The notes under the pieces are model-generated. The model was not told the origin of the DNA, ran no database searches, and was given only the letters and a program-made list of their open reading frames with translations. A program made the translations under genes and the position numbers. From NCBI GenBank assembly GCA_000431155.1, contig HF985652.1, forward strand, positions 1-64,000: a stretch of 64,000 nucleotides of DNA, given 5' to 3'. Positions 34,326 through 42,486 of the stretch are shown here, in pieces. The number at the start of each line of letters is the position of its first letter. Position 1 is the first letter of the stretch. This stretch comes from Bacteroides sp. CAG:927. Lineage in GTDB: Bacteria; Bacteroidota; Bacteroidia; Bacteroidales; Muribaculaceae.

Positions 34326-34337
34326 GACGTATATTTG
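34306..34337 (+). promoter_or_regulatory. Internal promoter of the two-component pair
   Basis: TTG at 34306-34308 inside the TolC gene, 21 bp, TATATTTG at 34330-34337, four bases before the ATG at 34342. It allows the regulator and kinase to be made without the pump, again on a leaderless-type transcript. Confidence 0.6.
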
Positions 34338-34341
34338 TGAC

Positions 34342-34863
34342 ATGATACTGATAGTGGATGACGACAATGCCGTGAGAATGTCACTCGGCCTGATGCTAAA
34401 ACAGAGTGGCATGGAATGGAAAGCCGTGGGCAACGAGGCCGACGCCCTCGCCGCAGTGCGTACCCATGAGCCTGAAATAGTGATTCTTGATATGAATCTC
34501 ACTATAGGCACGACAGGACGACAGGGACTGGAGCTGCTGCGCAAAATCAAGGTACTAGCACCGGAATGTGAAGTGCTTCTGATTTCGGCATGGGGCACGA
34601 TTCCGCTCGCCGTGGAGGGGATGAATCTCGGGGCGACTGATTTTATCACCAAACCGTGGAGCAATGCCGATGTGATGGCCAAAATCAATAGGATACTCGA
34701 ACGCCGCAAGAAGAAATCATCACCGACACTGTATGATCTGGAGCGGGAGGCCGTAAGAGAGGCACTGCGCAAATGTCACGGAAGCATGAGCGAGGCGGCA
34801 AAAGCATTGGGCATAACACGTCAGGCATTATATCGCAGACTTGAAAAATACGGGTTGAAATGA
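34342..34863 (+). CDS. Response regulator: receiver plus Fis-type HTH, no AAA+ domain
   Basis: 173 residues. The receiver (about 1-118) has the acidic pocket VDDD, phospho-acceptor Asp50 in ILDMN, and Lys in FITKPWS. The last 45 residues form a Fis-type helix-turn-helix (GSMSEAAKALGITRQALYRRLEKY). NtrC-like regulators normally carry a sigma-54-interacting AAA+ domain of about 240 residues between the two; here it is absent, so the protein resembles the RegA/ActR layout and should not need sigma-54. It probably controls the efflux operon upstream. Four-base overlap with the kinase gene. Confidence 0.92.
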   Translation: MILIVDDDNAVRMSLGLMLKQSGMEWKAVGNEADALAAVRTHEPEIVILDMNLTIGTTGRQGLELLRKIKVLAPECEVLLISAWGTIPLAVEGMNLGATDFITKPWSNADVMAKINRILERRKKKSSPTLYDLEREAVREALRKCHGSMSEAAKALGITRQALYRRLEKYGLK

Positions 34864-36104
34864 GATACAAACTATATCTATGGCTTACGGTGGCAGCGTG
34901 TTGCGCTAACGTGGTGTTTGCAATCACGAAAATGCCGTGGCAATACACGGCGGGGAGCGTGTGCTTCGGGCTGCTGATGCTGTGGCTATTGTTTCGCTCC
35001 GTGCGCAAGCCGCTTGAGGCGGTGGATAACGGTATGTATCTGTTAGGGTCGCAGGATTTCAGCAGCCGACTTTGCCTTACCGGTCAACACGATGCGGACA
35101 AAGTGGTGAAACTGTTCAACCGCCTGATGGATGCGATGAAATCGGAACGGCTCAAGCAGCAGGAACAGACCCGGCTGCTGGGTCTGCTGACGGAAGCATC
35201 GCCTATGGGAATAGCGATATGTGATTTCAACGACAAGATAACAAGCCGCAACAAGGCATACACCCGTCTGGTGAACGAAAATCTAGAGACAGAGCTGCTG
35301 AAAATGGATGATGATGAAGTGAGAGTGATACGGACCGACGGCTCACAGGTGTTTCGATGCAGCAAGCTATGGTTCATGGACTCGGGATTCAGACGGCGCT
35401 TCCTACTGGTGGAGCTGATGACAGAGGAGATATTGCGCGCAGAGAAGCAGATGTTCAACAGAATCGTGCGGACCATAGGCCATGAGGTGAACAATGCGAT
35501 GGGAAGCGTGGGGAGTGTGCTGGAAACGCTCAAGCTCATGCATGGCGGCGAAACAGATGTGACCCAAACCATTGACAGCAGCAGGGCAAGCTGCAAGAAT
35601 CTGGCAGAGTTTGTGAGCGGTTACTCGTCACTTGTGAAGCTGCCCGAACCGGTGCCCGAACCGGTAGAACTGAACGAGATGATGGAGCAGATGCTTCCGT
35701 CGCTCGAGGCTCTTACAAACAACAGATGTATCCTTGCACTAAACAAGTGCGATGAAACATGCATGACCAATCTTGACACGATGCTTATGCAACGTGTCAT
35801 ATCCAATATTGTCAAGAATGCAGTGGAGAGCATCGGAGACAAACCGGGCGGAAAGATAGCCATAACGGTAAAGCCTCAACGACTGGAGATAACCGACAAC
35901 GGATCGGGCATAAGCGATGAAGCAGCCGAACAGCTGTTTACACCATTCTTTTCCACCAAACGGCCGGACAGAGGTCTCGGGCTGATGCTTGTGTCAGACA
36001 TACTCCGCGCGCACAAGGCTACTTTCACGCTAAGTACCGATGCGACAACGCACCTTACAACTTTTACCATCTGCTTCAACCGTCATCTGACAGCTCGCAG
36101 GTAA
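34860..36104 (+). CDS. Sensor histidine kinase
   Basis: 414 residues. Two closely spaced amino-terminal membrane helices (about 5-21 and 28-46) with almost no periplasmic loop, a HAMP/linker region, and a PAS-like domain (about 100-190, EASPMGIAICDFNDKITSRNKAY). The phosphate-accepting His208 lies in IGHEVNNAMGSV. The ATPase domain has N-box VISNIVKNAVESIGD, G1 ITDNGSGISDEA, F-box FTPFFSTK and G2 GLGLMLVSDI. Without a periplasmic sensor it likely senses the membrane or cytoplasm. Translationally coupled to the response regulator. Confidence 0.94.
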   Translation: MRYKLYLWLTVAACCANVVFAITKMPWQYTAGSVCFGLLMLWLLFRSVRKPLEAVDNGMYLLGSQDFSSRLCLTGQHDADKVVKLFNRLMDAMKSERLKQQEQTRLLGLLTEASPMGIAICDFNDKITSRNKAYTRLVNENLETELLKMDDDEVRVIRTDGSQVFRCSKLWFMDSGFRRRFLLVELMTEEILRAEKQMFNRIVRTIGHEVNNAMGSVGSVLETLKLMHGGETDVTQTIDSSRASCKNLAEFVSGYSSLVKLPEPVPEPVELNEMMEQMLPSLEALTNNRCILALNKCDETCMTNLDTMLMQRVISNIVKNAVESIGDKPGGKIAITVKPQRLEITDNGSGISDEAAEQLFTPFFSTKRPDRGLGLMLVSDILRAHKATFTLSTDATTHLTTFTICFNRHLTARR

Positions 36105-36109
36105 ATATC

Positions 36110-36141
36110 TTTGTTGTTAAAACAAAAAATTGTTAATTTTG
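36110..36141 (+). promoter_or_regulatory. Promoter of the M48 gene
   Basis: TTTG at 36110-36113, 20 bp, TAATTTTG at 36134-36141; the ATG at 36174 lies 32 nt downstream. Confidence 0.72.
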
Positions 36142-36173
36142 CGCTGTTGAAACCATTAAATCATCGCATAACT

Positions 36174-36956
36174 ATGAAACATTTATTTGCCAAAGTATTT
36201 ACCATCATGGCGATCTTGTGCCTTGCACCACAAGCCAACGCCCAGTTCAATCTGAAAAAATTAGCCGGAGCCGCCAAGAAAATGGGACAGGCACTGACGC
36301 TGACCGATGCACAGATGGCAGCGTATGTGAAAGAATCGGTGGACTGGATGGACAAAAACAATCCTGTGGCAGATGAAAAAGATCCTTATACAGTGAGACT
36401 GCGAAAGCTGACCAAAGGGATTACAGAAGCAGACGGCATACCTTTGAATTTTAAGGTTTACAAAGTGACCGACGTGAATGCATTTGCATGCCCTGACGGC
36501 AGTGTGCGCGTGTTTTCAGCACTGATGGATGTGATGGATGATGATGAACTGCTTGGCGTAATAGGCCATGAGATAGGCCATGTGACCCTACATCACAGCA
36601 AAAACGCATTCAAGACCCAGCTCATGACCGGCGCGCTGAAAGATGCATTGTCAAGCACTGGCGGCACTATAGCCAAACTTACCGACAGTCAGCTCGGTAC
36701 CTTGACCGAAAGTCTTGTAAACGCGAAATATTCGCAGAAGCAGGAGACGCAGGCCGATGACAGCGGATATGATTTTCTGGTGAAAAACGGCAAGAACCCA
36801 TGGGGCATGGCAAAGGCATTTGAAAAACTCCAGTCCATGGAAGGCGGCAATTCTGGGAATGCCATCCAGAAAATGTTCAGCTCACACCCCGACACAGCCA
36901 AGCGCATCAAACATGTGAGCGAACGCGCAGAGAAAGACGGCTATACCCGTCCCTGA
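36174..36956 (+). CDS. Secreted M48-family metalloprotease
   Basis: 260 residues from ATG 36174; the open frame begins at 36111 but that would put the promoter inside the gene. Signal peptide MKHLFAKVFTIMAILCLAPQANA. The zinc motif HEIGH spans His132-His136, with a second zinc ligand likely in the downstream QETQADDSGYDFL. VNAFACPDGSVRVFSALMDVM is typical of the LoiP/BepA-like periplasmic branch. Probable role: turnover of misassembled envelope proteins. Its last 16 bases overlap the end of the convergent P-ATPase gene. Confidence 0.93.
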   Translation: MKHLFAKVFTIMAILCLAPQANAQFNLKKLAGAAKKMGQALTLTDAQMAAYVKESVDWMDKNNPVADEKDPYTVRLRKLTKGITEADGIPLNFKVYKVTDVNAFACPDGSVRVFSALMDVMDDDELLGVIGHEIGHVTLHHSKNAFKTQLMTGALKDALSSTGGTIAKLTDSQLGTLTESLVNAKYSQKQETQADDSGYDFLVKNGKNPWGMAKAFEKLQSMEGGNSGNAIQKMFSSHPDTAKRIKHVSERAEKDGYTRP

Positions 36957-38851
36957 TAACGAAGAGCAACAAGGGTGAACACTACGGTGAGCAGCGTGAT
37001 GCCGGTGTCGGCAAACACCGCAGCCCACAAGGAGGCTACGCCTACAATGCCGAGTACCATAACGGCAATCTTGACTGCTATGGCAAATGCGACATTAAAA
37101 GTCACCACGCGCTTGATTTTGTGTGAGAGCTTTATGGCATAAGCAAGATGACCAAGTTTGTGGCCCGTGATGACAGCATCGGCACTCTCCATCGCCACAT
37201 CGGTGCCACCGGTGCCTATGGCTATACCCACATTGGCTGCGGCTAGCGAAGGAGCATCGTTTATGCCATCGCCCACAAAGGCCACGTTATGGCCCTGCGC
37301 ACGTGCATTCTCCACTATAGTGTGCTTGGTCTGAGGCAACAGTTTTGCCTCATATCCGTCAGCACCCACAGCTTCGGCAGCATGAGCCACGGCCTCGGGT
37401 CTGTCGCCGGACAAAATTATGATTTTTTTCACGCCCAGACGATGCAGCTGTGCCACAGTGGACGCGGCATCGGGCTTGAGAGTATCGTCAAGGTAAACGG
37501 TACCGGCATAGCGGCCATCCACAGCCACACACACCAGAGAGGAATCGCGGGCAGGCGCGGGAGTATCAATCTCACGCTCGCGCATGAGAGTGGGACTGCC
37601 CGCCAGCACACGGTGGCCATTGACCGTGCCTTCAATACCGTGGGGTATGGTGCGTACATCTTCGGAGTCAGGCACATCCCGGGCAGCCTTGCATATAGCC
37701 ACAGCCAGCGGGTGAGTGCTCTGCGCATCAAGAGCGGCCACATAAGCCAAGAGAGTATCGGCAGTGTAGCCCTGAGCAGGCTCAACAGCCGAAACAGAGA
37801 AACTGCCTGTGGTAAGTGTGCCGGTTTTGTCAAGATAAAGAGTGTCAATGGAGCGCATGGCATCAAGATAGCGGCTACCCTTGAACAGCATACCCATGCG
37901 TGAGGCATTGCCTATGGCGGCAAAATAGCTGAGAGGAATGCTCACTACCAAAGCGCAGGGGCAAGAGCAAACCAACAGCACAAGACTGCGGCAGAACCAT
38001 GTGCCCGAATCAAACGGCACTCCATGAACGGAGCAAACAATCCATGGCACCAACATGACGAGGACGGCGGCAATCATCACCGCCGGGGTATAGTAGCGGG
38101 TGATTTTGCGCAGAAGAGTTTCGCTGCGAGATTTCTTGGAAGCAGCATCCTCGATCATATTCATGATGCGTGTCATGGTGCTGTCGGCATAAGGGCGGAG
38201 AGCCGACACCGTAACCTCACGGTCAAGAGGAATGGCTCCGGAACTGATTTCGTGACCAGCAGAAATGCCCACCGGCACACTCTCGCCGGTAATTGCGGAG
38301 GTATTGAATTCAGCATAATCAGGCGATACCAGAGTGGCATCAACGGCCAATCTCTGTCCGGGCAAAAGCCTGATATGGTCGCCGGGCTTGATGCGGTCGG
38401 GAGAGAGTGAAGCCGTAGAGCCATCGGGGCGTACCACGGTAACGGTGTCGGGCATATTCTCCAGCAATGAAGTGATGCGCGAACGGGCCTTTTGCGATGC
38501 GCTGTGCTCAAGCTTTTCTCCAAAAGAGTAGAAAAGCAGAATGGCCACGCCCTCAGGGTACTCACCAATCACGAAAGCACCGACACAGGCGAGAAGCATA
38601 AGCGTGAACTCGTTCATTATGTCGCCGTGATGCCATGCCTCCCAAGCATCGGCAAGCACGGGACGCGCCACCGGCACAACCGCAACGACAAACCATGCTA
38701 TCTGAAGCACGGAGGCGAAGCGGCCGGCAAAATCAAACCAACCAAAATGGCGCATGACAATGCCACACAGCATTAAAAGGAGCGAGATAATCTCAGGAGT
38801 GTATGAAAATGCAGAGTGACCATGAGAATGGTCGTGATTATGTGTACCCAT
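36941..38851 (-). CDS. Heavy-metal P1B-type ATPase, zinc/cadmium-like
   Basis: 636 residues from ATG 38851, which begins the His-rich segment MGTHNHDHSHGHSAF; the open frame upstream to 38941 overlaps the promoter. No HMA domain; the His-rich tail probably binds metal. Membrane helices carry the metal-site motif SCPCALVVSIP. The phosphorylated Asp341 is in LYLDKTGTLTTG, and the hinge motif is VGDGINDAPSLAAANVG. It exports Zn or Cd (possibly Co) from the cytoplasm at the cost of ATP. On the minus strand TACTTTTG (plus 38882-38889) is a possible -7 element. Its 3' end overlaps the M48 gene. Confidence 0.94.
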   Translation of the reverse strand: MGTHNHDHSHGHSAFSYTPEIISLLLMLCGIVMRHFGWFDFAGRFASVLQIAWFVVAVVPVARPVLADAWEAWHHGDIMNEFTLMLLACVGAFVIGEYPEGVAILLFYSFGEKLEHSASQKARSRITSLLENMPDTVTVVRPDGSTASLSPDRIKPGDHIRLLPGQRLAVDATLVSPDYAEFNTSAITGESVPVGISAGHEISSGAIPLDREVTVSALRPYADSTMTRIMNMIEDAASKKSRSETLLRKITRYYTPAVMIAAVLVMLVPWIVCSVHGVPFDSGTWFCRSLVLLVCSCPCALVVSIPLSYFAAIGNASRMGMLFKGSRYLDAMRSIDTLYLDKTGTLTTGSFSVSAVEPAQGYTADTLLAYVAALDAQSTHPLAVAICKAARDVPDSEDVRTIPHGIEGTVNGHRVLAGSPTLMREREIDTPAPARDSSLVCVAVDGRYAGTVYLDDTLKPDAASTVAQLHRLGVKKIIILSGDRPEAVAHAAEAVGADGYEAKLLPQTKHTIVENARAQGHNVAFVGDGINDAPSLAAANVGIAIGTGGTDVAMESADAVITGHKLGHLAYAIKLSHKIKRVVTFNVAFAIAVKIAVMVLGIVGVASLWAAVFADTGITLLTVVFTLVALRYQGRV

Positions 38852-38982
38852 AAAAAATAAAAATGTCGTTGTGTAACGGCACAAAAGTATAACAAAGAGG
38901 ATGCACATGATGTGCAATAAGCCATGGAGGGATGTTACCATGACAGATTGACAACAATATTTAGCATTTTAGCCAAAAAGTT

Positions 38983-39013
38983 TTTGATTTTTCAATATAA
39001 AACAATACATTTG
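38983..39013 (+). promoter_or_regulatory. Promoter of the T9SS cargo operon
   Basis: TTTG at 38983-38986, 19 bp, TACATTTG at 39006-39013. The leader to the ATG at 39101 is about 80 nt, the longest in the window; no stable hairpin was seen in it. Confidence 0.72.
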
Positions 39014-39100
39014 CACATAGATTTACGAGCCGAAATTACACATAGGTACGTTTTCAACTGATAAAAATTAAATAATTATTCATTTTTCAACCCTCGTGTT

Positions 39101-39589
39101 ATGAAAAAGACAGTAGCATTGAGTCTGCTCATGGCATTGCTCAGCAGCATGTGCGTGTTTGCAGCCGACACCGAAGCCATCGTCACACGGTTGACCATAT
39201 CGAAACTTGACGGCAGCGAAGTGCATTTCGCTTTGGCCGACAAGCCGGTAATCACCTTTGCAGACGGCAATCTGGTAATCAGCAATGGAGAAGAGCTGAT
39301 AAGTTATCCAAAAACGGAGGTAGCGGATTTTCATTTCACCACCGGCACCATGTCAGCGATCAGCCAAGTGGAAGCCGATGACGTGATGATACAATTTGTG
39401 GACAACAACCACATAGTGATAAGCGGACCCGGGATAACATCAGCCACAGCCTACAATCTGCAAGGGATGGCCGTGGCCCAAGCCAAAGCATCTGACGGAG
39501 CAGTCACGCTTGACCTGAGCGACAAGACCGCCGGAGTGTATCTCGTATCCATACCAAACCACCCCACTCTGAAAATTCTAAAAAAATAG
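39101..39589 (+). CDS. Small secreted protein with T9SS sorting domain
   Basis: 162 residues. A signal peptide (MKKTVALSLLMALLSSMCVFA) is followed by a short beta module (about 25-85, LDGSEVHFALADKPVITFAD and LISYPKTEVADFHF) and then directly by a type A T9SS tail (about 92-162, TAYNLQGMAVAQAK...GVYLVSIPNHPTLKILKK). Thus almost half the mature protein is sorting signal. It may be an adaptor or a structural surface protein; no enzyme motif. The same amino-terminal module opens the 41424 protein. First of four co-directional genes, three bases from the next. Confidence 0.82.
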   Translation: MKKTVALSLLMALLSSMCVFAADTEAIVTRLTISKLDGSEVHFALADKPVITFADGNLVISNGEELISYPKTEVADFHFTTGTMSAISQVEADDVMIQFVDNNHIVISGPGITSATAYNLQGMAVAQAKASDGAVTLDLSDKTAGVYLVSIPNHPTLKILKK

Positions 39590-39592
39590 CTT

Positions 39593-41419
39593 ATGAAAAA
39601 ACTTTTACTCAGCGTATTGTCAGCCACATTGCTGACTATAAGCGGCAGTGCAGCTCCATTTGCCAAGGTCAAGAACAATGCCTCGGGCAATATCACACCA
39701 CTTGCAGCAAATGATGCCACAGAGTACACATTCGTGAACCAGATGGCCGGTTTTTACACCTCACCCCAATCAGATGACAGCAATGCAGGCAACTATTACA
39801 CATTGCTGTCCACCAACCCCGACGACACATACGTGGGCTCAACCGGAGAGGTGACCTCAAAGGATGCCATGGTACTGTTTCTTGATTTGTATGCACCTGT
39901 ATCACCCTTAACGGATATATCATTGTCGGAAGGCACCTACAAAATGAGCGATGCAGAGGAAATCAAGGAACCGTTCCGCTACAGCAATGAATACTCCATG
40001 CTCATCTATTACAACAGCAAAGGCGAGCAGGACACCGGAGCATATCTTACCGAAGACATCATCATCACAAGCAACGGCGGCAACAGCTATACAGTGGAGA
40101 CAACCGTATCGTACAACGGTAAGGAAAGGAAAGTGAAATATACCGGCTCACTGGTATTTGTAAGCGATCAGGCACCGGCCACATATTACACACAGATACG
40201 AGAGAATCTTGACCTTACCCTTGACAAAGGCGGTGTGGCCTTCTATCATGGCAATCTGTATGAAAACAATACGGGCAATATCTATATCAATGTGTTTGAT
40301 TGCGATTACGATTCAGAGACTGGAGCCATGAACGAGGACGGCTACTCAATAGCCCTTTGCGTGCTCGGAAGGTTATTCGGCAAGGATGTACCGCCCCACC
40401 CTCTTGCCGGAGTATATGAAGGTTCACGCTCGCTTGCCCGCGGCACATGGTTCCCCGGCATGGAGATGGATTATATGGGAATTCCGATGCTTATGGGTAC
40501 CTACGTGCGCCAGAAAGTGAACGGCAGTTACCGCTACAGCTACCTCAAGACCGGTACCGTGGAGATAGAGGAGCTTGGCGACGACAATTACAAAATAGTG
40601 GTTGATGCCATATCAGATCTTGGCTTCACCGTAAAGGCCACCTGTACCGGGCACATAACAACCCAAGACAACCGAGTTAACCCGCCGGCCTCAGTGTCAA
40701 CACTTATAGAGGATGTGGATCTGGATCTTGACAAAATCAAGGTATCGCGCATTTATCACAACGGCATCAAACGCGGCAACCGCTCACTGGTGCTTGACAT
40801 CGGCTCACCCTCAGGCAAGGACGAAGAGCTGGCAGACGGCGGCGACATAATGAGAATGGAATTTATTGTGTCAGCCGACGAAGCGCGTCTGCTTCCGGGC
40901 ACCTATACAGTGATGGATAATGACCTTGACGAGTCGTACGTGCCCTACAAACTTACCAAGGGCTATTTCACCAACAGCGGCGAACTTGTGGGCACACGTT
41001 ACAATCACTTCAAACAGGGCAGCTACTGGGTGTTTGACGAATATGCACCGGCAGAATCAGGCACAGTGGGAGTTACCAAAAACAGTGATGACACCTACAC
41101 ATTCAACATTGACATAACCGACGATGCCGGCTTCTTTATCCGCGGATCATGGACCGGCCCGATGTTGTATCAATACAATCCTGACGATGTGCTCGCCTCA
41201 ATATCAGCCATAGGAGCAGACGATTGCGGCATTGAAGTGGAGTTTGTCAACAATCAGCTTCATATATACGGAGCAGGCAACGCAGCAGTAGAGGTGTTCA
41301 GCACATCAGGCGCACTGGTAAGCGAGACCCACGGAGAAGAGGTAGTAAACCTGAATCATCTGGCAAGCGGAGTTTATATTGTCAGAATCAACAATTACAC
41401 AACTAAAATAATAAAGTAA
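39593..41419 (+). CDS. Large beta-rich T9SS cargo protein with three related repeats
   Basis: 608 residues with a signal peptide (MKKLLLSVLSATLLTISGSAA) and a type A T9SS tail (about 535-608, ISAIGADDCGIEVEFVNNQL...GVYIVRINNYTTKIIK). The body appears to hold three repeats of about 150 residues. Each contains a strand with LDLYAP, DCDY or LDIGSP, a G-T-Y turn (SEGTYKM, LPGTYTV), an aromatic segment, a T-G-T/V strand and a final D-D-x-Y-x-I/F...G...Y-T/W-G strand pair. No catalytic motif is recognised. I do not know the family; function may be binding or scaffolding at the surface. Four bases before the 41424 gene. Confidence 0.8.
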   Translation: MKKLLLSVLSATLLTISGSAAPFAKVKNNASGNITPLAANDATEYTFVNQMAGFYTSPQSDDSNAGNYYTLLSTNPDDTYVGSTGEVTSKDAMVLFLDLYAPVSPLTDISLSEGTYKMSDAEEIKEPFRYSNEYSMLIYYNSKGEQDTGAYLTEDIIITSNGGNSYTVETTVSYNGKERKVKYTGSLVFVSDQAPATYYTQIRENLDLTLDKGGVAFYHGNLYENNTGNIYINVFDCDYDSETGAMNEDGYSIALCVLGRLFGKDVPPHPLAGVYEGSRSLARGTWFPGMEMDYMGIPMLMGTYVRQKVNGSYRYSYLKTGTVEIEELGDDNYKIVVDAISDLGFTVKATCTGHITTQDNRVNPPASVSTLIEDVDLDLDKIKVSRIYHNGIKRGNRSLVLDIGSPSGKDEELADGGDIMRMEFIVSADEARLLPGTYTVMDNDLDESYVPYKLTKGYFTNSGELVGTRYNHFKQGSYWVFDEYAPAESGTVGVTKNSDDTYTFNIDITDDAGFFIRGSWTGPMLYQYNPDDVLASISAIGADDCGIEVEFVNNQLHIYGAGNAAVEVFSTSGALVSETHGEEVVNLNHLASGVYIVRINNYTTKIIK

Positions 41420-41423
41420 CATC

Positions 41424-42452
41424 ATGAAATCTATCATATCAACATTAGCCATCCTAACGGCATTCACAGCATCGGCAGAAATCAGAGAAACGATGAATGT
41501 GAATCTTGCTGACGGCACCACCGTGACTTACAATGTCAAAGATGTGACGAATGTGACATTTGAGTCAAAGGAGATTCGCGAGGCATTTACCATAACCCCT
41601 GCCGGAGGAGAAAAAGTGATATATGAAACCATTCCCACAATGCTCAGAGTAGTGCCCGGCGAGGAAGCGTCATCAATAGAATTTGGCTTTGGAACGGTGG
41701 AAGCAGCTACAGGAGCAGACCTCGTGGCAGGCGAATACGGAGTATGGCTCAGAATATCGCCAACGAAATTCGGTGTAGCAGACCTCAATCTTGCAGAAAA
41801 TCCTGACAGCTATCTCCTTACAGTAATGAAATATCAGGACGGCCAAGTTGCCGAAACCTATGAGAAAGTGACTGAAGGAACCCTGACAACTGCCATCAAC
41901 CAGAAAACCAAGGTTGTGACATTGAAACTGTCTGCAACATTTGAGGACGGTACACTCGTGACTGCCGACTACACCGGCGTTCCCACCACTATCGAAACCC
42001 TTGACGGAATCGTGCCCACCAAACAGTACGGCAACGAAGTGATAGTGCTTAACGGAGACGGCAGCGAGATGAGTCATTACATGGTGTCCTATGTGAGAGC
42101 ATCAGTCAGCAGCTATTCCGGAAAAACCACTCTGAAAGGGTATGACGAATTTGATGACGAAGTGTTCCGCGTGGTCACTGACAACACTGTTATAAACCAA
42201 GGGAAGTTCAACATAACGGAAATAGAAGGCGATGCAGCCCTGACAATAACCCAGAAAGACATCCAAGTAACCTCACCCGAAACTTCCGGCTACAGAAATG
42301 CAGTGAACAACGGAACCGCAAGCGTAGAGCTTGACAGCAACAACGAATATCATGTGCTGATAGAGTTTGACAATTATTACAGCAACAGCTACGGAGAGAA
42401 TCTCGGCGACGGCAGACATGTGATAATAAGCTTTAACGGTGCTGCCAAATAA
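41424..42452 (+). CDS. Secreted beta-rich protein without sorting tail
   Basis: 342 residues with a signal peptide (MKSIISTLAILTAFTASAEI). Residues about 22-50 (VNLADGTTVTYNVKDVTNVT) repeat the opening module of the 39101 protein. About 75-190 resembles one unit of the 39593 protein (LVAGEYGVWLRI, then VTLKLSATFEDGTLVTADYTG). The end (HVLIEFDNYYSNSYGENLGDGRHVIIS) is beta-rich and lacks the T9SS tail of its neighbours, so it is likely periplasmic or outer-membrane associated through them. No known function. Confidence 0.75.
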   Translation: MKSIISTLAILTAFTASAEIRETMNVNLADGTTVTYNVKDVTNVTFESKEIREAFTITPAGGEKVIYETIPTMLRVVPGEEASSIEFGFGTVEAATGADLVAGEYGVWLRISPTKFGVADLNLAENPDSYLLTVMKYQDGQVAETYEKVTEGTLTTAINQKTKVVTLKLSATFEDGTLVTADYTGVPTTIETLDGIVPTKQYGNEVIVLNGDGSEMSHYMVSYVRASVSSYSGKTTLKGYDEFDDEVFRVVTDNTVINQGKFNITEIEGDAALTITQKDIQVTSPETSGYRNAVNNGTASVELDSNNEYHVLIEFDNYYSNSYGENLGDGRHVIISFNGAAK

Positions 42453-42486
42453 CCGACTGACATCAACACAAAAAACATATCTTTAG

